This document shows, piece by piece, positions 24,266-38,456 of a stretch of 64,000 bases of DNA (position 1 is its first letter; each line of letters begins with the position of its first letter). The translations under genes were made by a program, and so were the position numbers. This DNA comes from Piper betle (lineage: Eukaryota; Streptophyta; Magnoliopsida; Piperales; Piperaceae). Location: positions 124,001 through 188,000 of the forward strand of contig JAURVB010013580.1 in NCBI GenBank assembly GCA_033002965.1. The letters run 5' to 3'. Below the pieces are notes generated by a model, which was not told the DNA's origin, ran no database searches, and saw nothing but the letters and a program-made list of their open reading frames with translations.

Positions 24266-27200
24266 CTTTGTAAAATAAACCGTACAATTAATATTGATTA
24301 TAAGGTCTTGATCATGACTCCCATTGTAGAATTTCAAACAGCCGCCCCTCTAACAAAGTCCACATAGTAAGTAACAACTCTGAAAAAACAAATCATGCAA
24401 TTCATGATTTTATTCTAAATAAGCTATTTAATTGCAATCACATGTCCAAAGCTAAGTTGATTTTATGTTAATTTAATGACTATAGCTGCCAAGAAGTATG
24501 TTCTAAATGAAATAGGAAGCAATTGAACAACATGATGAGTTAATAATAGCTAGTGATAATATTATTTATCCTTGTAGCTAGCTCATGACAACATAATTTT
24601 ATTTTTAAAAATGCAATGAAGAGTTAGGTATGACAAGGAGTCGAGTCGGCTTGACCTTAGCTCGAACAAGAAATTTAGTTTTTTCAAAGTTATTGGGCTT
24701 AGAAGTAACAAAAGTGAAGTGGGAAAGCTATTTTTGGTCCATAGCCACTTAATTCACTGTATAAGGCTGAAAATTTTGACTGTTCTTCTATGTTACATGG
24801 ATATATACTCCTTGTGGGTGCACGTATAACTATCATTGCTGACACTTTGGACTTCAATCAATACTTTTAGAGTTCAAGTGCTGATCCAAATTTGCTTCAG
24901 AGTTTGAACACATAACTCCAATTATGTGTCGAGTAAGTCCAGGAAGTGTCACTAATCAGGGACTGGACAATTTCCTTGCCTATCCTGTGCATTCCAATTC
25001 CAAATTGCTAATGAAATATTATAGTGAGATCTCATATTGTCCCTTTGAAATATATCCTAATAAATACGACTCATTCAAGTAAAAAAAATTTGGGTATTCA
25101 AAAATTTTTCTTGCTGTATGTATCATGCAAACTCAATGAAGTTATTGAACATTTTTATTTTTTTATTTTCATCATTTGGCCGGGCGATGCTATTTTATCG
25201 TTTAGTACTTGAGGGGCAATACCCTTTTTTTGTAGTTAAGACTCATCTTAGCCCGGTTAAACATAGTTCGAGTTAACAATATTTATGTTTTCCTAAAACC
25301 TGAAGAGGTTGTGACCAATTTTATTTCTCGATGATTATGAAACATATTAAGATTAATATGAGTGAGTTTGCGTATCCATCTTAAGCCATTAAGATATTAA
25401 TTTATGAAAATAAAAGTGCACATTTTTTGTTCAATTATTTTGGACCGCTTAGGTTCAAGTAAGAAGTTATATATCTGTATAATCTGTATATAAATTAAGT
25501 TCAATATTTATTTAGAAGTTTTTAAATACCAAATTTTAGCTTATTTTTTGATATATGCAACCCCTAATATTCAATTTGTGCCGAAGAAATGAGGCCCATT
25601 GATCCAATGGGCTCAAATTTTATATCTTGTTTTGTTTATCTACCACAAAAGTAAGCCCACTCAATAGTAACAGGAGTTATTAATCCACATGATTAAGTTA
25701 ATGAAGCAATTAAAATTATGCGATTATAAAACTTTCGACTATTTGATGAATGACTTCAACTCTAAATATCGTAGCTTCTTCTATATATGATTATGGAATG
25801 CACACCAGCAATGCCATGAACACGCATGCATATAGGAAGATTAATGACAAATAAAAAGAGGTAATTGTTCGAATCCAATCCGCACAAGTGGAGAACCATA
25901 AACATTTCACGGTAGACACCAAGAAACACTATCATATACAAGATGGGCATGCTGTGTTTGCTTTGAAGCCTCCATTGGCTCAATGATGCGGAGATCAGAA
26001 GTGGGGGCAAAAGGGTGGAGTTGCAGAGGTGTGGATGATTAGGTCCATTTCTGTTTGCAAGAATTGAAGTGAAGATTATTGCCCAAGATGGTGTGCTCAG
26101 CTAAAAACACTAAAAAAGATTGAAGCAAGTTCTTAAAGTAAGATATTGCAGCACAGCAATCTCCATCATTTTATTCCCACCCATTTTTCTTACAAGTGAT
26201 GATTCACTGATATTAGATGAGGTGACAGTACACTTGAGAAAAATGCTTAGTTATATCACATCTTTTTACAACAAAAAAAAGTGCTTGCATATTACTATCT
26301 TATTGAATCTTCCAACTTTGTTAGCTGTAAGATGTTACAATAAAATGTTGAAGTCCTTAGATAAATCTAATTATAATAAGAAAAATATTATACCGACATT
26401 CTCCATCTACGTCCTTGTATAACCTCTTAAATTAGATTTTCTCAATCATAACTAATACCCGCCTTTATTTCATAACGTGGGCAGAGAGAACACGGGTGAT
26501 GAATATTAATATAATATAATTTTTATAATAATATGTACGTAATTCAAGAGCTACGAACAATAACACGAAAGATTTGACAACAACATGCACACATTTGATT
26601 TTATTTACATGTATCTAATATACATTTTACAAATTATAATCACGTTGACATCAGCACGGGCGCAATTTATCGCTTAATTAATTTAATGGTTTCCAAATCC
26701 TAACTTTTTAGAACAATGGCGTCCCACGAGAGGCCTTAGTGGGGGAAATAAAATCTTATGTTTGTCTCATCCTTGTAACCATGTTCCTTCTTTGAACACA
26801 AAGAAAGGATACTTTTAAGGCATTTAACATGAGAATTATAGTAGTTCATCATTGGGTTGACCTGCAGTTGAGCCCCAAAAGATCTTCTCATCACCAGCAC
26901 AGCCCCCACCCCTCCAAATGCCCTTTCAATTCATTCTTCTCTTTTTATTTTGCACACCATGGGAGCTGAGTGACCAAAACATGATGCATCTGATCTTTCC
27001 GACTTCAAAAGCACTAATGCTGTTTTTTTTTTAAAAAAAATCTAATTCTTATCTTTTATCAGGATTAAACTAATTATTTAGGATAATTGTGTCTCGTTTA
27101 TTAAGCAATTGTTTTGCAAATAAAATTAAGACATCATACTTCAACATTCAAAGAAACCTATTAAGTCTGCATAATAATGGTTTCCACATGATACATCAAA

Positions 27201-28558
27201 AGTAGAACAGAATTTTTGGTTTTCTTACTCAATCTCCAACCTTAACTTCAAGACAACGGAACATAGTAATTAATCATTCATCAGGGATTAAAGATCATGC
27301 TTATGCAATAATTGTATCTTGCCCACAAAGAAATTTTCTTCAAACAATATCATAAGACAGTCAAAACAAATGATCTCACCATTGAAAAAAAAAAACACAT
27401 ATGATTTTCTGCTTTTTTTACATTTTTTCCCCCAGATTTATCAGATGGAGAGAAAGAATGATTCCTCCTGCTGCAGAAAATAATTAAAGGGGTGGGAATC
27501 TCTGCAAAGGGAAGGGGGTAAGTCCCCCTTTTGAGGGGGAAAAGAGGAAACAAGAGAAGTAGAGAGTTCATAACTTTGCCACACGCCAAGGGCACAACAC
27601 ATTGCAAATCCCATGTGAAACTGTGCACCAAGACCCCCAATCTGCTATTGGGCCCACATCACCTGGGCCTGTCTAGAGGCCCACAAAGCCCAATGTCAAG
27701 AATAAAAAAAAAGCCACTTTTTTTATGACACGCCGGTTTGCAAGGCAATGATTTGGTCGTCGCCCTTTGTTTTCTTAATCACCAACCCTAATCTTCTACC
27801 TCCCCCTAATCACCCTCTAATCTATGTGATTTAGGATCAAAACCCATCTTCAAACATGGTAATTTTGTCAAATAAAGTGGCTAGATTTGTGAGATTAGTT
27901 TATTTCTCTTGGATTTTGGCAAAAGCAATTGGATTGGGGAGAGTGTTCGGTTGATTATTTATAAACCCACTCGTGCACTGAACCGGTTCACGCTTGATTT
28001 GAGTGGATCAAACAGTGCGGTTGTAGCTCTATAACCGATGTTCCCAATGAACAAATTGCTAAATATTAGAGTAAACTATTGAATTCCCAATGTTCACAGT
28101 TCTAAGGTGTATGATTATATTGGAAGAAAAAAAGGGTTGTGAATGATTCGGAGTTATTCACCGGTGTACTTTGAAGAACAATCTATCTGATTTTGTTTTA
28201 ATGAAAATAAAATAATTTCGACCAACGCAGAACTAATTTTTAAGATGTAGCATCAAAATGAATATTCATAAACCGAAAAGAATTAATTAGTAGACCAAAT
28301 AGTACAAGTAATTGTAAAAAAATATTGATGATCATTAAATAACTTTATTTGCACTTATAAAATGAGACTGTTTAAGAGCAGGGTTTTTTTAATATCTAAA
28401 AATAAGAAATGCTTGTTCAAAAAAATTTTGTCCGAAAATGTTTCTAATAAAATACAAATGGGTTGGTCAAGGTCAAATCGGTCTGAACCTCGCAGGCCAG
28501 ACCGGTTTTTTGGCCACACCACTGCCAACACTCTGTACCAGCTCGGACGTTGGCGCTG
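19951..28558. other. 8.6 kb intergenic stretch, no gene seen
   Basis: This is AT-rich. Visible items are an (AT)n run at about 24224-24262, degenerate repeat text around 23600-23990 (GGATTAGATAT and CCGAATCTG-like words in both orientations), and two groups of TGGGCC/GGCCCA motifs at about 22848-23120 and 27647-27690. Short open frames at 21277-22019, 25762-26422 and 27350-27640 show no domain and no supporting splice structure. Confidence 0.45.
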
Positions 28559-28565
28559 TATAAAT
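28559..28565 (+). promoter_or_regulatory. TATA box of the LAX-type gene
   Basis: TATAAAT lies 57 bases upstream of the ATG at 28622, the usual distance for a short plant 5' leader. Confidence 0.6.
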
Positions 28566-28621
28566 GAGCCATGAAGGGTCCATGAAGAAGAGCAAGAAAG
28601 AAAGAAGAAGGTAGCTAAACA

Positions 28622-31477
28622 ATGGAGTCTGGAGATAAGGCGGTGGAGACTGTGGTGGTGGGGAGCTATGTGGAGATGGAGAATGAAGAAGGCAGCAAGT
28701 CCAAGACTGTCAAGTCCAAGCTCTCCACCCTCTTCTGGCATGGTGGCTCTGTCTATGATGCCTGGTTTAGCTGTGCTTCCAACCAGGTTTATAACATTAT
28801 AATTATTATTATTATTATTATATGCTTGTTTCATACTCCAATCTCCTTCTTGAACTCATATCTTGCGAGCATTAGCCATATGTTTGTTGGTTTTTGTTTG
28901 CAGGTGGCACAAGTTCTTCTCACATTGCCATACTCATTCTCCCAGCTAGGCATGACCTCTGGCATCCTCTTCCAGCTCTTCTATGGTCTGTTAGGAAGCT
29001 GGACTGCTTACTTGATCAGCATACTGTATGTTGAGTATCGGACAAGGAAGGAGAGGGAGAAAGTAGACTTCAGAAACCATGTCATACAGGTCCATTCATT
29101 GCTTATACCTCCACGCCATTAAATCACGCTTTCATCTTCTCTTTCGCTCCCATTGAATGACTTTGTTTTTTGTGTAATCCAGTGGTTTGAAGTGCTTGAT
29201 GGGCTCCTTGGAAAGCACTGGAGGAACGTGGGTCTGGCATTCAACTGCACATTTCTTTTGTTTGGATCTGTCATTCAGCTCATAGCCTGTGCAAGGTACC
29301 ATCTTCAGTTTAATGACCGGAGCATGTGAAAGTAAGACACATTGTTGTTTTGGTTCCTTGTTCTTCACCATTGTTTGGTTTCTTGCAGCAACATATATTA
29401 CATTAATGATGATCTAGACAAGAGGACTTGGACATACATCTTTGGAGCCTGCTGTGCTACCACTGTCTTCATCCCTTCCTTCCACAACTACAGAATCTGG
29501 TCATTCCTCGGCCTCATGATGACCACATACACTGCTTGGTACCTTACCATTGCCTCCCTCGTTCATGGGCAGGTACTAATCTAATAGTCTCCATCAAAAA
29601 TTAAAAGCGGGGTTTTTTTTTCTCTCTGAGATGAAATTGAATTAACTCCATGGATTCACCTTCTGATATGAAAAAATATTATGGAAAAAATTTCAGGTGG
29701 AAGGTGTGAAACACTCAGGACCCACTCAACTGGTTCTCTACTTCACCGGGGCTACAAACATTCTCTACACCTTTGGAGGGCATGCAGTCACAGTGTAAGA
29801 CAAATCCTCCACCAATCTTGCTCTCCTAATGTAACATGCCATTTTATTTATGTCTCTATTCAAGACAACTGGTTTTAGTACTAGTACCGGAAAGTAGTAC
29901 AACAAACAATGGAGCCCATTAAGAGATTCATATTCCTTTGTCCTCATTTGGGTCCTCACCAAAAACTCGGTCCAAGTATTTCACAATCATAAGAACCAAA
30001 ATAACAAGATCATATATTGGTTTGGAAGCTCCAAAGTTTGATTAATGGTGGTGAAACAGGGAGATAATGCATGCCATGTGGAAGCCTCAGAAGTTCAAGG
30101 CCATATACCTGCTGGCAACCCTGTATGTATTGACATTGACCCTTCCTTCGGCTGCCTCTGTCTACTGGGCTTTCGGTGACATGCTTCTGAATCACGCCAA
30201 TGCCTTTGCTCTGCTCCCAAGAACTCCCTTCAGAGACCTGGCTGTCATTCTTATGCTCATTCACCAGGTCTCCCTCTAATTCAAACTTTTTCTTTATTCA
30301 TGCTTGTTTTTTATTCTTATATATTTATATATCCATGAATTGAACACTCAATGCAAAAAAAGCAGCCTTTTTCTTCAAGTGGTACTCAGATTCAGATGAA
30401 GAACGTACCTCTTCTATGCTGCTACTACATGAATTTGCTTTATTGAAAAGTTGATTCATTGACTGTCCTATTTACATAACTTTTAGTTAATACAAGTAAT
30501 GAGTAATATATTATCACATAGCACAACATAAATATTTTTTTATAGGAAAAAGTTTTACCATGCTAGGTGGTATTATTTTATTTACATGTATAAGAATCTA
30601 AGTCGTCGAATATTTGTTCTATGTGTGCTGCTATAAGTCGTGAATATGCTACTAGTCTGTATGAATGTGTTACTTCTCAGAAACTTTTGATGAATCTCTG
30701 AAGCAGCAATAGTTGATGTTGTGGTTGCAGTTCATTACTTTTGGGTTTGCATGCACACCGCTGTATTTTGTCTGGGAGAAGGCGATAGGGATCCATGAAT
30801 GCAAAAGCATGTGTAAGCGTGCTCTTGCAAGGCTGCCTGTTGTCATACCAATTTGGTTCCTTGCCATCGTCTTCCCCTTCTTCGGACCCATCAACTCCAC
30901 TGTTGGTTCCCTCCTCGTTAGCTTCACCGTCTACATCATCCCTGCATTAGCTCACATGTTCACCTTCCTCTCTCCCTCTGCAAGAGAGGTATACATTAAG
31001 CTCTCCTTCTCAATTTACTATAATCTTTGTGTTATATGCTAGATGTATCAAGCTGGATACATGTACTGATAGATTAGACAGTAGCTCTTATTTAATGGTA
31101 GAATGCACAAGTTACTGTCGCTTTGCATTATAATCAATTGTTGATGACATATTCTATTCGGTTTTTGGAGTTGATCTTGAATGTTGCTTGGTGTGTAGAA
31201 TGCGGTAGAGAGGCCACCATGGTTTGTAGGGAGATGGGCAGGGGCATACTCCATCAATGCATTTGTGGTGGTGTGGGTTTTGGTAGTGGGATTTGGGTTT
31301 GGAGGATGGGCTTCTGTGACCAACTTTGTGCATCAAGTGGACACATTCGGTCTCTTCACCAAGTGCTACCAGTGCCCAATTCCTCACCCTCTTGTGCAGA
31401 ACTCGACTGCTCCTTTTACTCCCTCTCCTTCTCCCTATACTTCCCACCACCAGATGCACCATCACCACAGCCCTTGA
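28622..31477 (+). CDS. LAX2: Auxin influx carrier, AUX1/LAX family (LAX2-like), 8 exons
   Basis: This is a proton-coupled auxin (IAA) importer of the plasma membrane, amino acid/auxin permease superfamily. Exons are 28622-28786, 28904-29089, 29183-29295, 29389-29572, 29697-29794, 30060-30267, 30731-30988 and 31199-31477. All introns are GT..AG, the phases agree and the product is 496 residues, close to the roughly 485 usual for the family. Motifs include FWHGGSVYDAWFSCASNQVA at the N-terminus, LLTLPYSFSQLGM, YVEYRTRKEREK, NCTFLLFGSVIQLIACAS, FGGHAVTVEIMHAMWKP, ACTPLYFVWEK, FFGPINSTVGSLLVSF, and GGWASVTNFVHQVDTFGLF near the end. There are ten or eleven hydrophobic spans. The N-terminus (METVVVG..VEME-like) best matches the LAX2 group, which is known for roles in vascular and organ patterning. 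The tail is His/Pro-rich (HHQMHHHHSP). The clade assignment is from memory. Confidence 0.95.
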
Positions 31478-32687
31478 AGCCCTTGAAGGTGGTGTTCCAT
31501 TGAGCAGGTGGGAGGGGGAGTTGTCCAAAGTTGTGAAGGCAGCTTGATCTGTTCAAGAAAAGAAAGAAAGAAAAACAAAAAAGAGAAAGTTTTGACAATA
31601 TTAGGCATCTTGTCTTATGGTGTTTTCAATGCCTCTTTAGGAGTTGTGGCTTATTGTTGTAGTGAGCTTGGAAGCAGTCATTGAGTGTTTTGCATGTTTA
31701 CATTCTCATGCGCCAAAAGGTGTGCAAGAAGTCTTCATCAGTTGTTCTTTTTGAATCACCTTGTAGAGCTTAAAAAGAGGATTTAGTGATTGATATTTGT
31801 CTGCACGAATATATAGGTTTATATATGTTATAAGTACATGAATCCTCCTCTTAGATTTTCGCGATCATTGCATCTTTTTCTTTTGGCGGTCGCTGTCTTT
31901 TTTTCTCTTTGTACTGTATCAAACGTCGACCAAAGTAGCTAATGAAAGCGCCCCCCAACATCAGAAAATGGTAAGGCCATTCAATCTTATTATTCATCTT
32001 AATTTCCTGGAGCAGCAACATATATTCACATCATCTGTTAGCCATTCTTGATTTAATATAAACAACATGGCTAAAAGGCATCAAATTTGTCAAGTATGAT
32101 GAAAAATGTCACTTTAGTTTCTTTCTGATGATACCATTGTAGGGGCAATAGCAGACCCACATTTGCTACCAATCTACCATCAGCTCAAGCCTTTTAACTT
32201 TTGAAACTAACAAATAAAAGGAGAAAAAGGGGACATCAAAAAACTGGCAAAGAATCTTCACTTTATGCCAACCCATTCAATCATTTGTATCCAAAAGACA
32301 ATGTGCTTTCCTGTGTTCAAAACTGTGGAAACGGGGAAATTTTTAAGCATGCCGTTCACTTGCAAGCAGGCTTGCAAATTTTACCAACAGTCATTTGCGT
32401 TTTTGCGTTTGCTCATATATAGCTGATTTATATCTGAAAGCCTTTAAGAAAATGTAGGTATAAGCCTTTCGTAAATAAATGCACACTGACACATTGTTAC
32501 CATCCACTTGGAGTTGCAAGGGCGGAAGAAAATTTGTACAAAGTGAACCCAAGATAAAAAAAGAAGAAAAGAACGTAGAAGAAGTGGTTAAAATTGATTT
32601 AGTTTTTACAGATCAATCGTGATGCTGTAAACTAACAGAAGTTTTTCACTCAGAAAAGTAAATGATAACTGTTAACAGTTTTTGTAA
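31478..32687. other. Convergent 3' regions, no separate gene
   Basis: This holds the probable 3' untranslated region of the plus-strand auxin carrier and, from the right, that of the minus-strand VPS25 gene. The two genes converge. I see no other feature. Confidence 0.5.
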
Positions 32688-33935
32688 TTATACCGAGAAC
32701 TTAACCCCTTCATCATCTGCTGCATTTCCCTTGAAAATTGCACATTTTCCTCTCTGCTCCAGTATTTTGAGTGCTCTCATTAATACAATCCTATCAATAC
32801 CCTCCAGCTCTGATCAAAGAATAAAATTTTAGAATGATGACCAATGAGATAAATAACACAATTCTGTTAAATAATTGCATTGATCAGCACCTTGTTTAGC
32901 AAGTATTATTCAAGCTTAAAACCTATTGTTCTACATACCGTAAAAAATATGGCCTCAATTTGTTTCCACACCATCATAAACATAACTATCCCATAATTTA
33001 AGTTTTTGTACCAAATAAAATATGGTAAACCAAAATTTCAGAGTTTTCTCATTCCAAGAAATAAATGAAAAAGAAGAAAAAATAGCACTTCTATTACCAC
33101 TTCCTCGAGTTTCTATTCCAGAGCGCAGATCATCCACACTCATTACACTGTCCTCAAAACCATTGTCTTTAACCTTAATACACACACACAAAAAAAAACA
33201 AGTGAAAAATTATTCACACACAAAGATTTTATATATATATATATCCAACTACCCGGACCCCAAAGTTCTGTTCTACTTACAAAGTGTAAGATACAATCAG
33301 CCCAATCTTGAATTCGCAACCACAAAATGAGGCATTTCCTGTGTGATTTATCCATCCATTCTGCACGTCCTAAACAAAGGAACAAGGAACAAAAACTGAA
33401 TGTTTTCTGATAACTACATTAACCATATTGTTAGGTTGAAAACACACCTTCAGACACCAATGCTGAAAGGAATGCTTCTCTAGCTTCATGGCTAAGGGAT
33501 CCTGCATTGCCACGACATGGAAAAGATCCATTACACCATTTGAAAAACTACAGCCTACATACCAATCGATGTAATATAAATATTTTTAAAGAAAGGTATG
33601 GAGAAATAATTACTTTCAATTGCTGAGTTTGTGAATAATGGAAATTCTTGCTCAAGTCCAATAATAAATATTTTTTGACTTTTGCAATACTCAAGTATGA
33701 GCTCTTTCCAAAGTTGAATTTGCTTCTCTCTTGTTTCCCTTACTGGTTGCAAACTATAAAAAAAAGGAATTCATACAAAAAACAAAATGTACTGAAGGAT
33801 AAACAGAGACATGAAAATGTATTGTTGGTTGCTTCATAATCAAGGATAGTACGAAAGTTGGCAAAAGAATTCTTACGTAAAGTAAGGAGGGTAGTTAAAG
33901 AAATGGGGTAATTTAAAATCCCCTAGGTTCTGCAT
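32688..33935 (-). CDS. VPS25: ESCRT-II complex subunit VPS25, 6 coding exons
   Basis: VPS25 is the subunit of ESCRT-II that links to ESCRT-III during multivesicular-body sorting of ubiquitinated membrane cargo at endosomes. Coding exons on minus are 33935-33877, 33753-33614, 33501-33448, 33369-33281, 33173-33098 and 32809-32688. Phases agree throughout and the product is 179 residues, the normal plant length. Signature stretches are MQNLGDFKLPHFFNYPPYFT at the N-terminus, PVRETREKQIQLWKELIL, SLSHEAREAFLSALVSEGRA, EWMDKSHRKCLILWLRIQDW and GIDRIVLMRALKILEQRGK, ending DDEGVKFSV. These cover the two winged-helix domains. A 5'-UTR intron is likely: an acceptor (TTGCAG) precedes 33973 and a donor (CAAAG/GT) follows 35006, which would put the promoter in the GC-rich patch at about 35.0-35.3 kb. 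That last point is inference. Confidence 0.93.
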
Positions 33936-35006
33936 TTTACTCTCCACGTGACTCCTTTTAGTCAAATGCGTCTCTGCAATTATATAATTGACAAGATTAG
34001 ATACAAAATTGACAAGTAAATAACTCCTGATTTTTGAAGTCATTGTCAAACATATACAAAGAGGGGAATGCACTGCCCAAAAAAAGATTAAAAGCCATAG
34101 TTCAGTAAATGGCAACAATTCTCAAAAGTGCTTTTCTGCAGAAAGTTGAATATGATATTTTCTTTTCAATTTAAGGCTTGAACTAAAAGCTCTTTCATTC
34201 AAGATGATTAACCACACTGGTCTAGGATCAATACAAGCATCAATGAGAAATTAGGATCAGCCAAGCGAATAAACATGGAATGTTGTCCACTTTTTTTCTT
34301 GTTTTTTATTTTTTCTTCCATTATCTTAAGTCTTAATCAGTTTAACGCATCTCAATCCCTCAATAGAGCCAGACGCCAATAAATTGAGCAATAAACATTA
34401 AAACAAGGATTCGATTCTCTCATTGACCTCACAGATACATCTGTGAATAAACAATTTTTTTGAGGAAAATATTCTATGTCGATTCATACTGAGCATGACC
34501 TAATAAAGTCATAAAAAATCCAGGCGAGACCGCACTTGAAAGGGGGTTATAATTTGATCAAAATATTTATCCATAATGTGGTACTTAGCTCATATAACTA
34601 GTATGAGACGTGACAGCATCAGAATTATGAGCAAACTTATACTGACTACAACCATTCCGAGGACTGAGATAAGCACTCTACGCGGCTGCCAAGGCAAGTT
34701 ATAACTAACACATGTGTTCTAGATCTTCAATTCTAAACATAAATTGGTCTAATCTCAATGCAATTAAACCCCATTTATAACATAGTGACCTGTACTAGTA
34801 CACCCAATTACCAAGTTACAACTCTCTCGTTTTCCTATTCTATGCACCTCGATTGTCAATGCACTCCAATTATAATCAATAATTCAACACACAGCAACAA
34901 CAACAACAACAAGCACGACGGAATAATCAAAATCAAAATCGAAAGAGAACTGATTTTTAACTTCCAGAACAATCTAACAAAGGAAAAAGCAGGAAAAGAC
35001 CCAACC

Positions 35007-35300
35007 TTTGTCCCGAATCAACAAGCTTGATCCACCCCAAGCTTCCAATTTCTTCCACCAGACACCGCCTGGGAGGCTCAGCAACTCGCAACCCCACGCT
35101 GGATCATCAGCGGAGAGGAGAGATGGAGGCAGCGGAGGAGAGACGGGAGGGGAGGCCGCGGCGGAGATGGTCGCCGGGCGGAGAGTGGGGGGTCGGTGAC
35201 GGCGGAGGAAGACTGCGTTTGGGAGAAGATACGGCTCGACGGAAAAAAGGGGAGGGAAATGGTAACAATTCCACGCCCACTAAGGGTGGATACCATGGAC
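35007..35300 (-). promoter_or_regulatory. Probable 5' leader and promoter region of VPS25
   Basis: This GC-rich patch with CT/GA-rich text lies upstream of the inferred 5'-UTR donor at 35006. Overlapping open frames on both strands (35027-35414 plus, 35078-35350 minus) show no domain and are best read as untranslated leader. The exact transcription start cannot be placed. Confidence 0.35.
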
Positions 35301-37858
35301 ATAGCGAAAATTCTTTTGGGCCGGAGTGGGACTGGTTCAAGACAGGGCATATATTACATTATTTACTACCTCGGGTTTACGCAAAACCTTGTTGATAAGA
35401 TTTTAAATAATTAATAATAGAATAGTGATTACCTGATAATCGATTTTTATAATATAATCTTAATTACGAAAATTAGAATTTTATTAATTTTTAAAATTAA
35501 TATTTATTAATAAAATTATTAAATATCCTATTTATATTTTGAAATATTTTTTCACCTAACTTAACCTCGTAAAACATGTATTATTATTATATAATGTGAG
35601 TATTTTTTTCTAACAAATAATTTAAATATTTAAATAGATATCCGTTTAATAAATAGTATAGTTTGGTTTTGTCTTAACGATCTGACTAATAGGCATTTTT
35701 AGCTAAGGATCAAGGCAATTTAAAAGATATATAAATATGTAAAATTAAATTAGTAAAAAGTAGTTTTTTATTAAATTAATTTTAAAATAAATTTAAAATT
35801 TTTTTACGTTAGTAAGATTTTTCGAAAATGACTATATCATAAGCATTTTCTTTTTTGCCTATTACAAATAATTTTTTTTCGAAGCATTTTTATTTTTGCC
35901 TTTTACAAATAATTAAAATGTACGAATCGGGTAAAAAGGTAAGAAATTTAAATTTGTCGATGACTGAAAAGACATTCGATATTTCAGTATTATTAGGAGA
36001 GACTTTTAATTGGACTGGAGTGGAGGCCTGGACATGCTTTTTTAACTTCTTTACTGTTTTTGTGTGTGGGGAGTGACACGGATATTCGAATTTTTTATCG
36101 GTGTTGGAGTCCATGCCCATCTATAAAAGATGACTTTTTAAGTGTGTTTCTCCCCCAACAATGCCTATTAAAATTTTCATTGAGGTCGGCAAATATTATC
36201 ACTATCTACGCCTCGTTCAATTCACCGACTGCAAAAGTCTCCATCACTCCACATCCAAGCTCCATTTGCAGCATGCTCGAGACTCCAAAAGCCAACAAGA
36301 AAGACACAACCCTGTGTTAATTGATTCTACAGAACACTTATTAAAACTCTGTTCATAAACATTGATATGACCCATCTCATGCTTTGTATCTTACACCATT
36401 TTTTGTCCCTTGATGAACCAAACCCATATTAGAATTTGCTTGATGCACATGATCGTGCATTATAAAAAAGGCAACTTGTGCATCGATGTCTACTCACAAA
36501 TGTATATCATACTTATCACAAAGACCCAGGTCTTCCTTGCAAGATTAAACAAAGCAGCCTCAAACAAAGCTAAGTTCGATGTCACATGCGATAGCCTGTG
36601 AACTTTCCTTGTTATTTCATTCCACTAGGGTTTGGAAGAGGTAGTTTTCTGCATTAGCAAAGCAGTTGGGAGTGGTGAGACCCAGCCTATCAATCAACCC
36701 AATGGACAATGTTCTAGAAAGAAAGAACAAGTAGCCAACTGCTTCCAAAAAAGTATCAGCAGACATGTTGTGTTGTGTAAGCATAGTTTTTTGTATTCTT
36801 ATATATATACATATATATCTAGTGATTCTTACATACTTATTTAAAAAAAAACTCTTTTTGTTTGGTTACTACAAAATTGGGGGATAGCAAGACTTGTTCA
36901 ATCTCTTAGGTAATGGTTGCCCACAAACATTTGACTGAGAGAGATGGGAAGCTTAGCCAGATCCCAAAGAAAGAATAAAGAAAGAAGCAACTTCCCCCTC
37001 TTTTCTCCACAATTATGGGCATGTACAGATAGAAGATAGAGACATTGGAGCGATGAGCCAGCCGTGAACAAGCAAGATTATTCTATCACCATGTTTTATC
37101 CCCAAAACATTATAATCACCATTTTTCCACATTGACTTGGGCAAGGTTTTGGCCCACCCATGTGTGTGGGTGTGGCCTTCACTAACAAGCAATGTGTACT
37201 AACCATTAGCCACTTGCCACCCCCATTAAACCTGGCGATATAGAAAATGCATGCATTTCAATGAGCTCCAAATTCCACTCTCGATGCACACCAAATTTCG
37301 AGGGGAAAAAAATTGTACATGCTGGTGCTTTTTTTTGATGAGTTAATAATCAGCTCACAAATATTATTCACAATTAATATCTAATTTCACAAGCAAAAAA
37401 ATCTATTTATCATCATCAAAGCCTATTGTATTATTTAATTAAAATTAGATATCATGCATATTTTACTTTATACATGAAAATTCAATTTTTTTATTTGCAA
37501 ACTTGCGTTAGCAAAGTTTCAATTTCACTTGCAAAATACGCACAATTCATCATTACCATGTTTCATTACTCCGCCCGATTAATCATTCAATAACATCATT
37601 AGAAAACATTCAATTGATAATAAATTTTACTCATATTAATACGACACTAATAACCATATATTACAATCATAATAACTTCTAAGAACAAGCAGGAAAATTA
37701 ACAGTACACACACCAAAAAAGAAGAAAAAACAGTGAAGCACTCTCACTATGTTTTATGTTTATATTTACACAGAGTGTTATGGTACTATCCTGGTTAAAT
37801 ATGGGATCTGACGAAGAGCAAGGCTAGAGTTATTAGTAAACTCCGCGTCCGACAAGCC
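35301..37858. other. Intergenic, no gene seen
   Basis: This is AT-rich. Short open frames at 35855-36358 and 36410-36844 have no recognisable domain. The right end presumably holds the 3' untranslated region of the J-protein gene (stop at 37859). Confidence 0.5.
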
Positions 37859-38380
37859 TCACCAGCACTGATCAGTCTCCCACGTACGCCGTCTCAAGCC
37901 GGAGAAGGAACCGCCGGCGCCGCCGCCGCCGCCGGCATAGGCTCGGCCATGGCCGGACATGGGCATGCTCCGAGAGCGGCGCAGCGGCAGCCGCCGGTCA
38001 TAGTCCGCCCGCTTGTCCGGGTCCGACAGCGTGGAGTAGGCGGCGTGCACCCGCATGAACTCCTCCGCCGCGGCGCCGCCGCCGGAGGTCCGGACGTCGG
38101 GGTGGCACGACCGGGCGAGCCGCCGATACGCCGACTTGATCTCGTCGGCCGTCGCGCCGGCCGGCACGCCGAGGACGTCGTACAGCGTGGGGGCGGGCCG
38201 CGGCGGGGTGGATACGTGGGTGTAGGCCGCGGCGGCGGTGGCGGTGGCGGCCACGGCAGCGGGAGAGGGCGAGCGGGGGGAGGGTAGGTGGAGGGCTGGC
38301 GGGGAGGGGGCGCGGCGGTCGGAGGGGCCGGGGACTCGGATGGTGCCGGGGCGGAGGAAGGGGGAGGCGGCAGCTACCAT
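37859..38380 (-). CDS. Small chloroplast J-domain protein (J11/DJC type), single exon
   Basis: This is an intronless gene for a 173-residue co-chaperone. Residues 1-60 are Ala/Ser/Pro-rich with few acidic residues, as in a plastid transit peptide. Residues 65-131 form a J-domain: [20 protein letters not shown], then the HPD tripeptide at 93-95 within SCHPDVR, and ending [12 protein letters not shown]. The HPD motif stimulates Hsp70 ATPase activity. The short basic, Gly-rich tail ends in WETDQCW. Size and layout match the small stromal J-proteins (Arabidopsis J11 and relatives). The gene is very GC-rich. A TATA box lies about 65 bases upstream, and an LTR retrotransposon begins 320 bases upstream of the start codon. 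Localisation is inferred from the N-terminus. Confidence 0.9.
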   Translation of the reverse strand: MVAAASPFLRPGTIRVPGPSDRRAPSPPALHLPSPRSPSPAAVAATATAAAAYTHVSTPPRPAPTLYDVLGVPAGATADEIKSAYRRLARSCHPDVRTSGGGAAAEEFMRVHAAYSTLSDPDKRADYDRRLPLRRSRSMPMSGHGRAYAGGGGGAGGSFSGLRRRTWETDQCW

Positions 38381-38442
38381 GGTCTGAACTGTGTCCTGGG
38401 ATTAGGGTGGTCTGATTTTTTCAATGTTGGAGGGGGTGACGG

Positions 38443-38456
38443 GTTTTATATATATA
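38443..38456 (-). promoter_or_regulatory. TATA box of the J-protein gene
   Basis: CTATATATATAAAA on the minus strand lies about 65 bases upstream of the start codon at 38380. Confidence 0.65.

Noticed and set aside
31154..31528. Minus-strand 124-codon frame over the last auxin-carrier exon
   Set aside because: It is a shadow of the conserved plus-strand exon encoding the carrier C-terminus.
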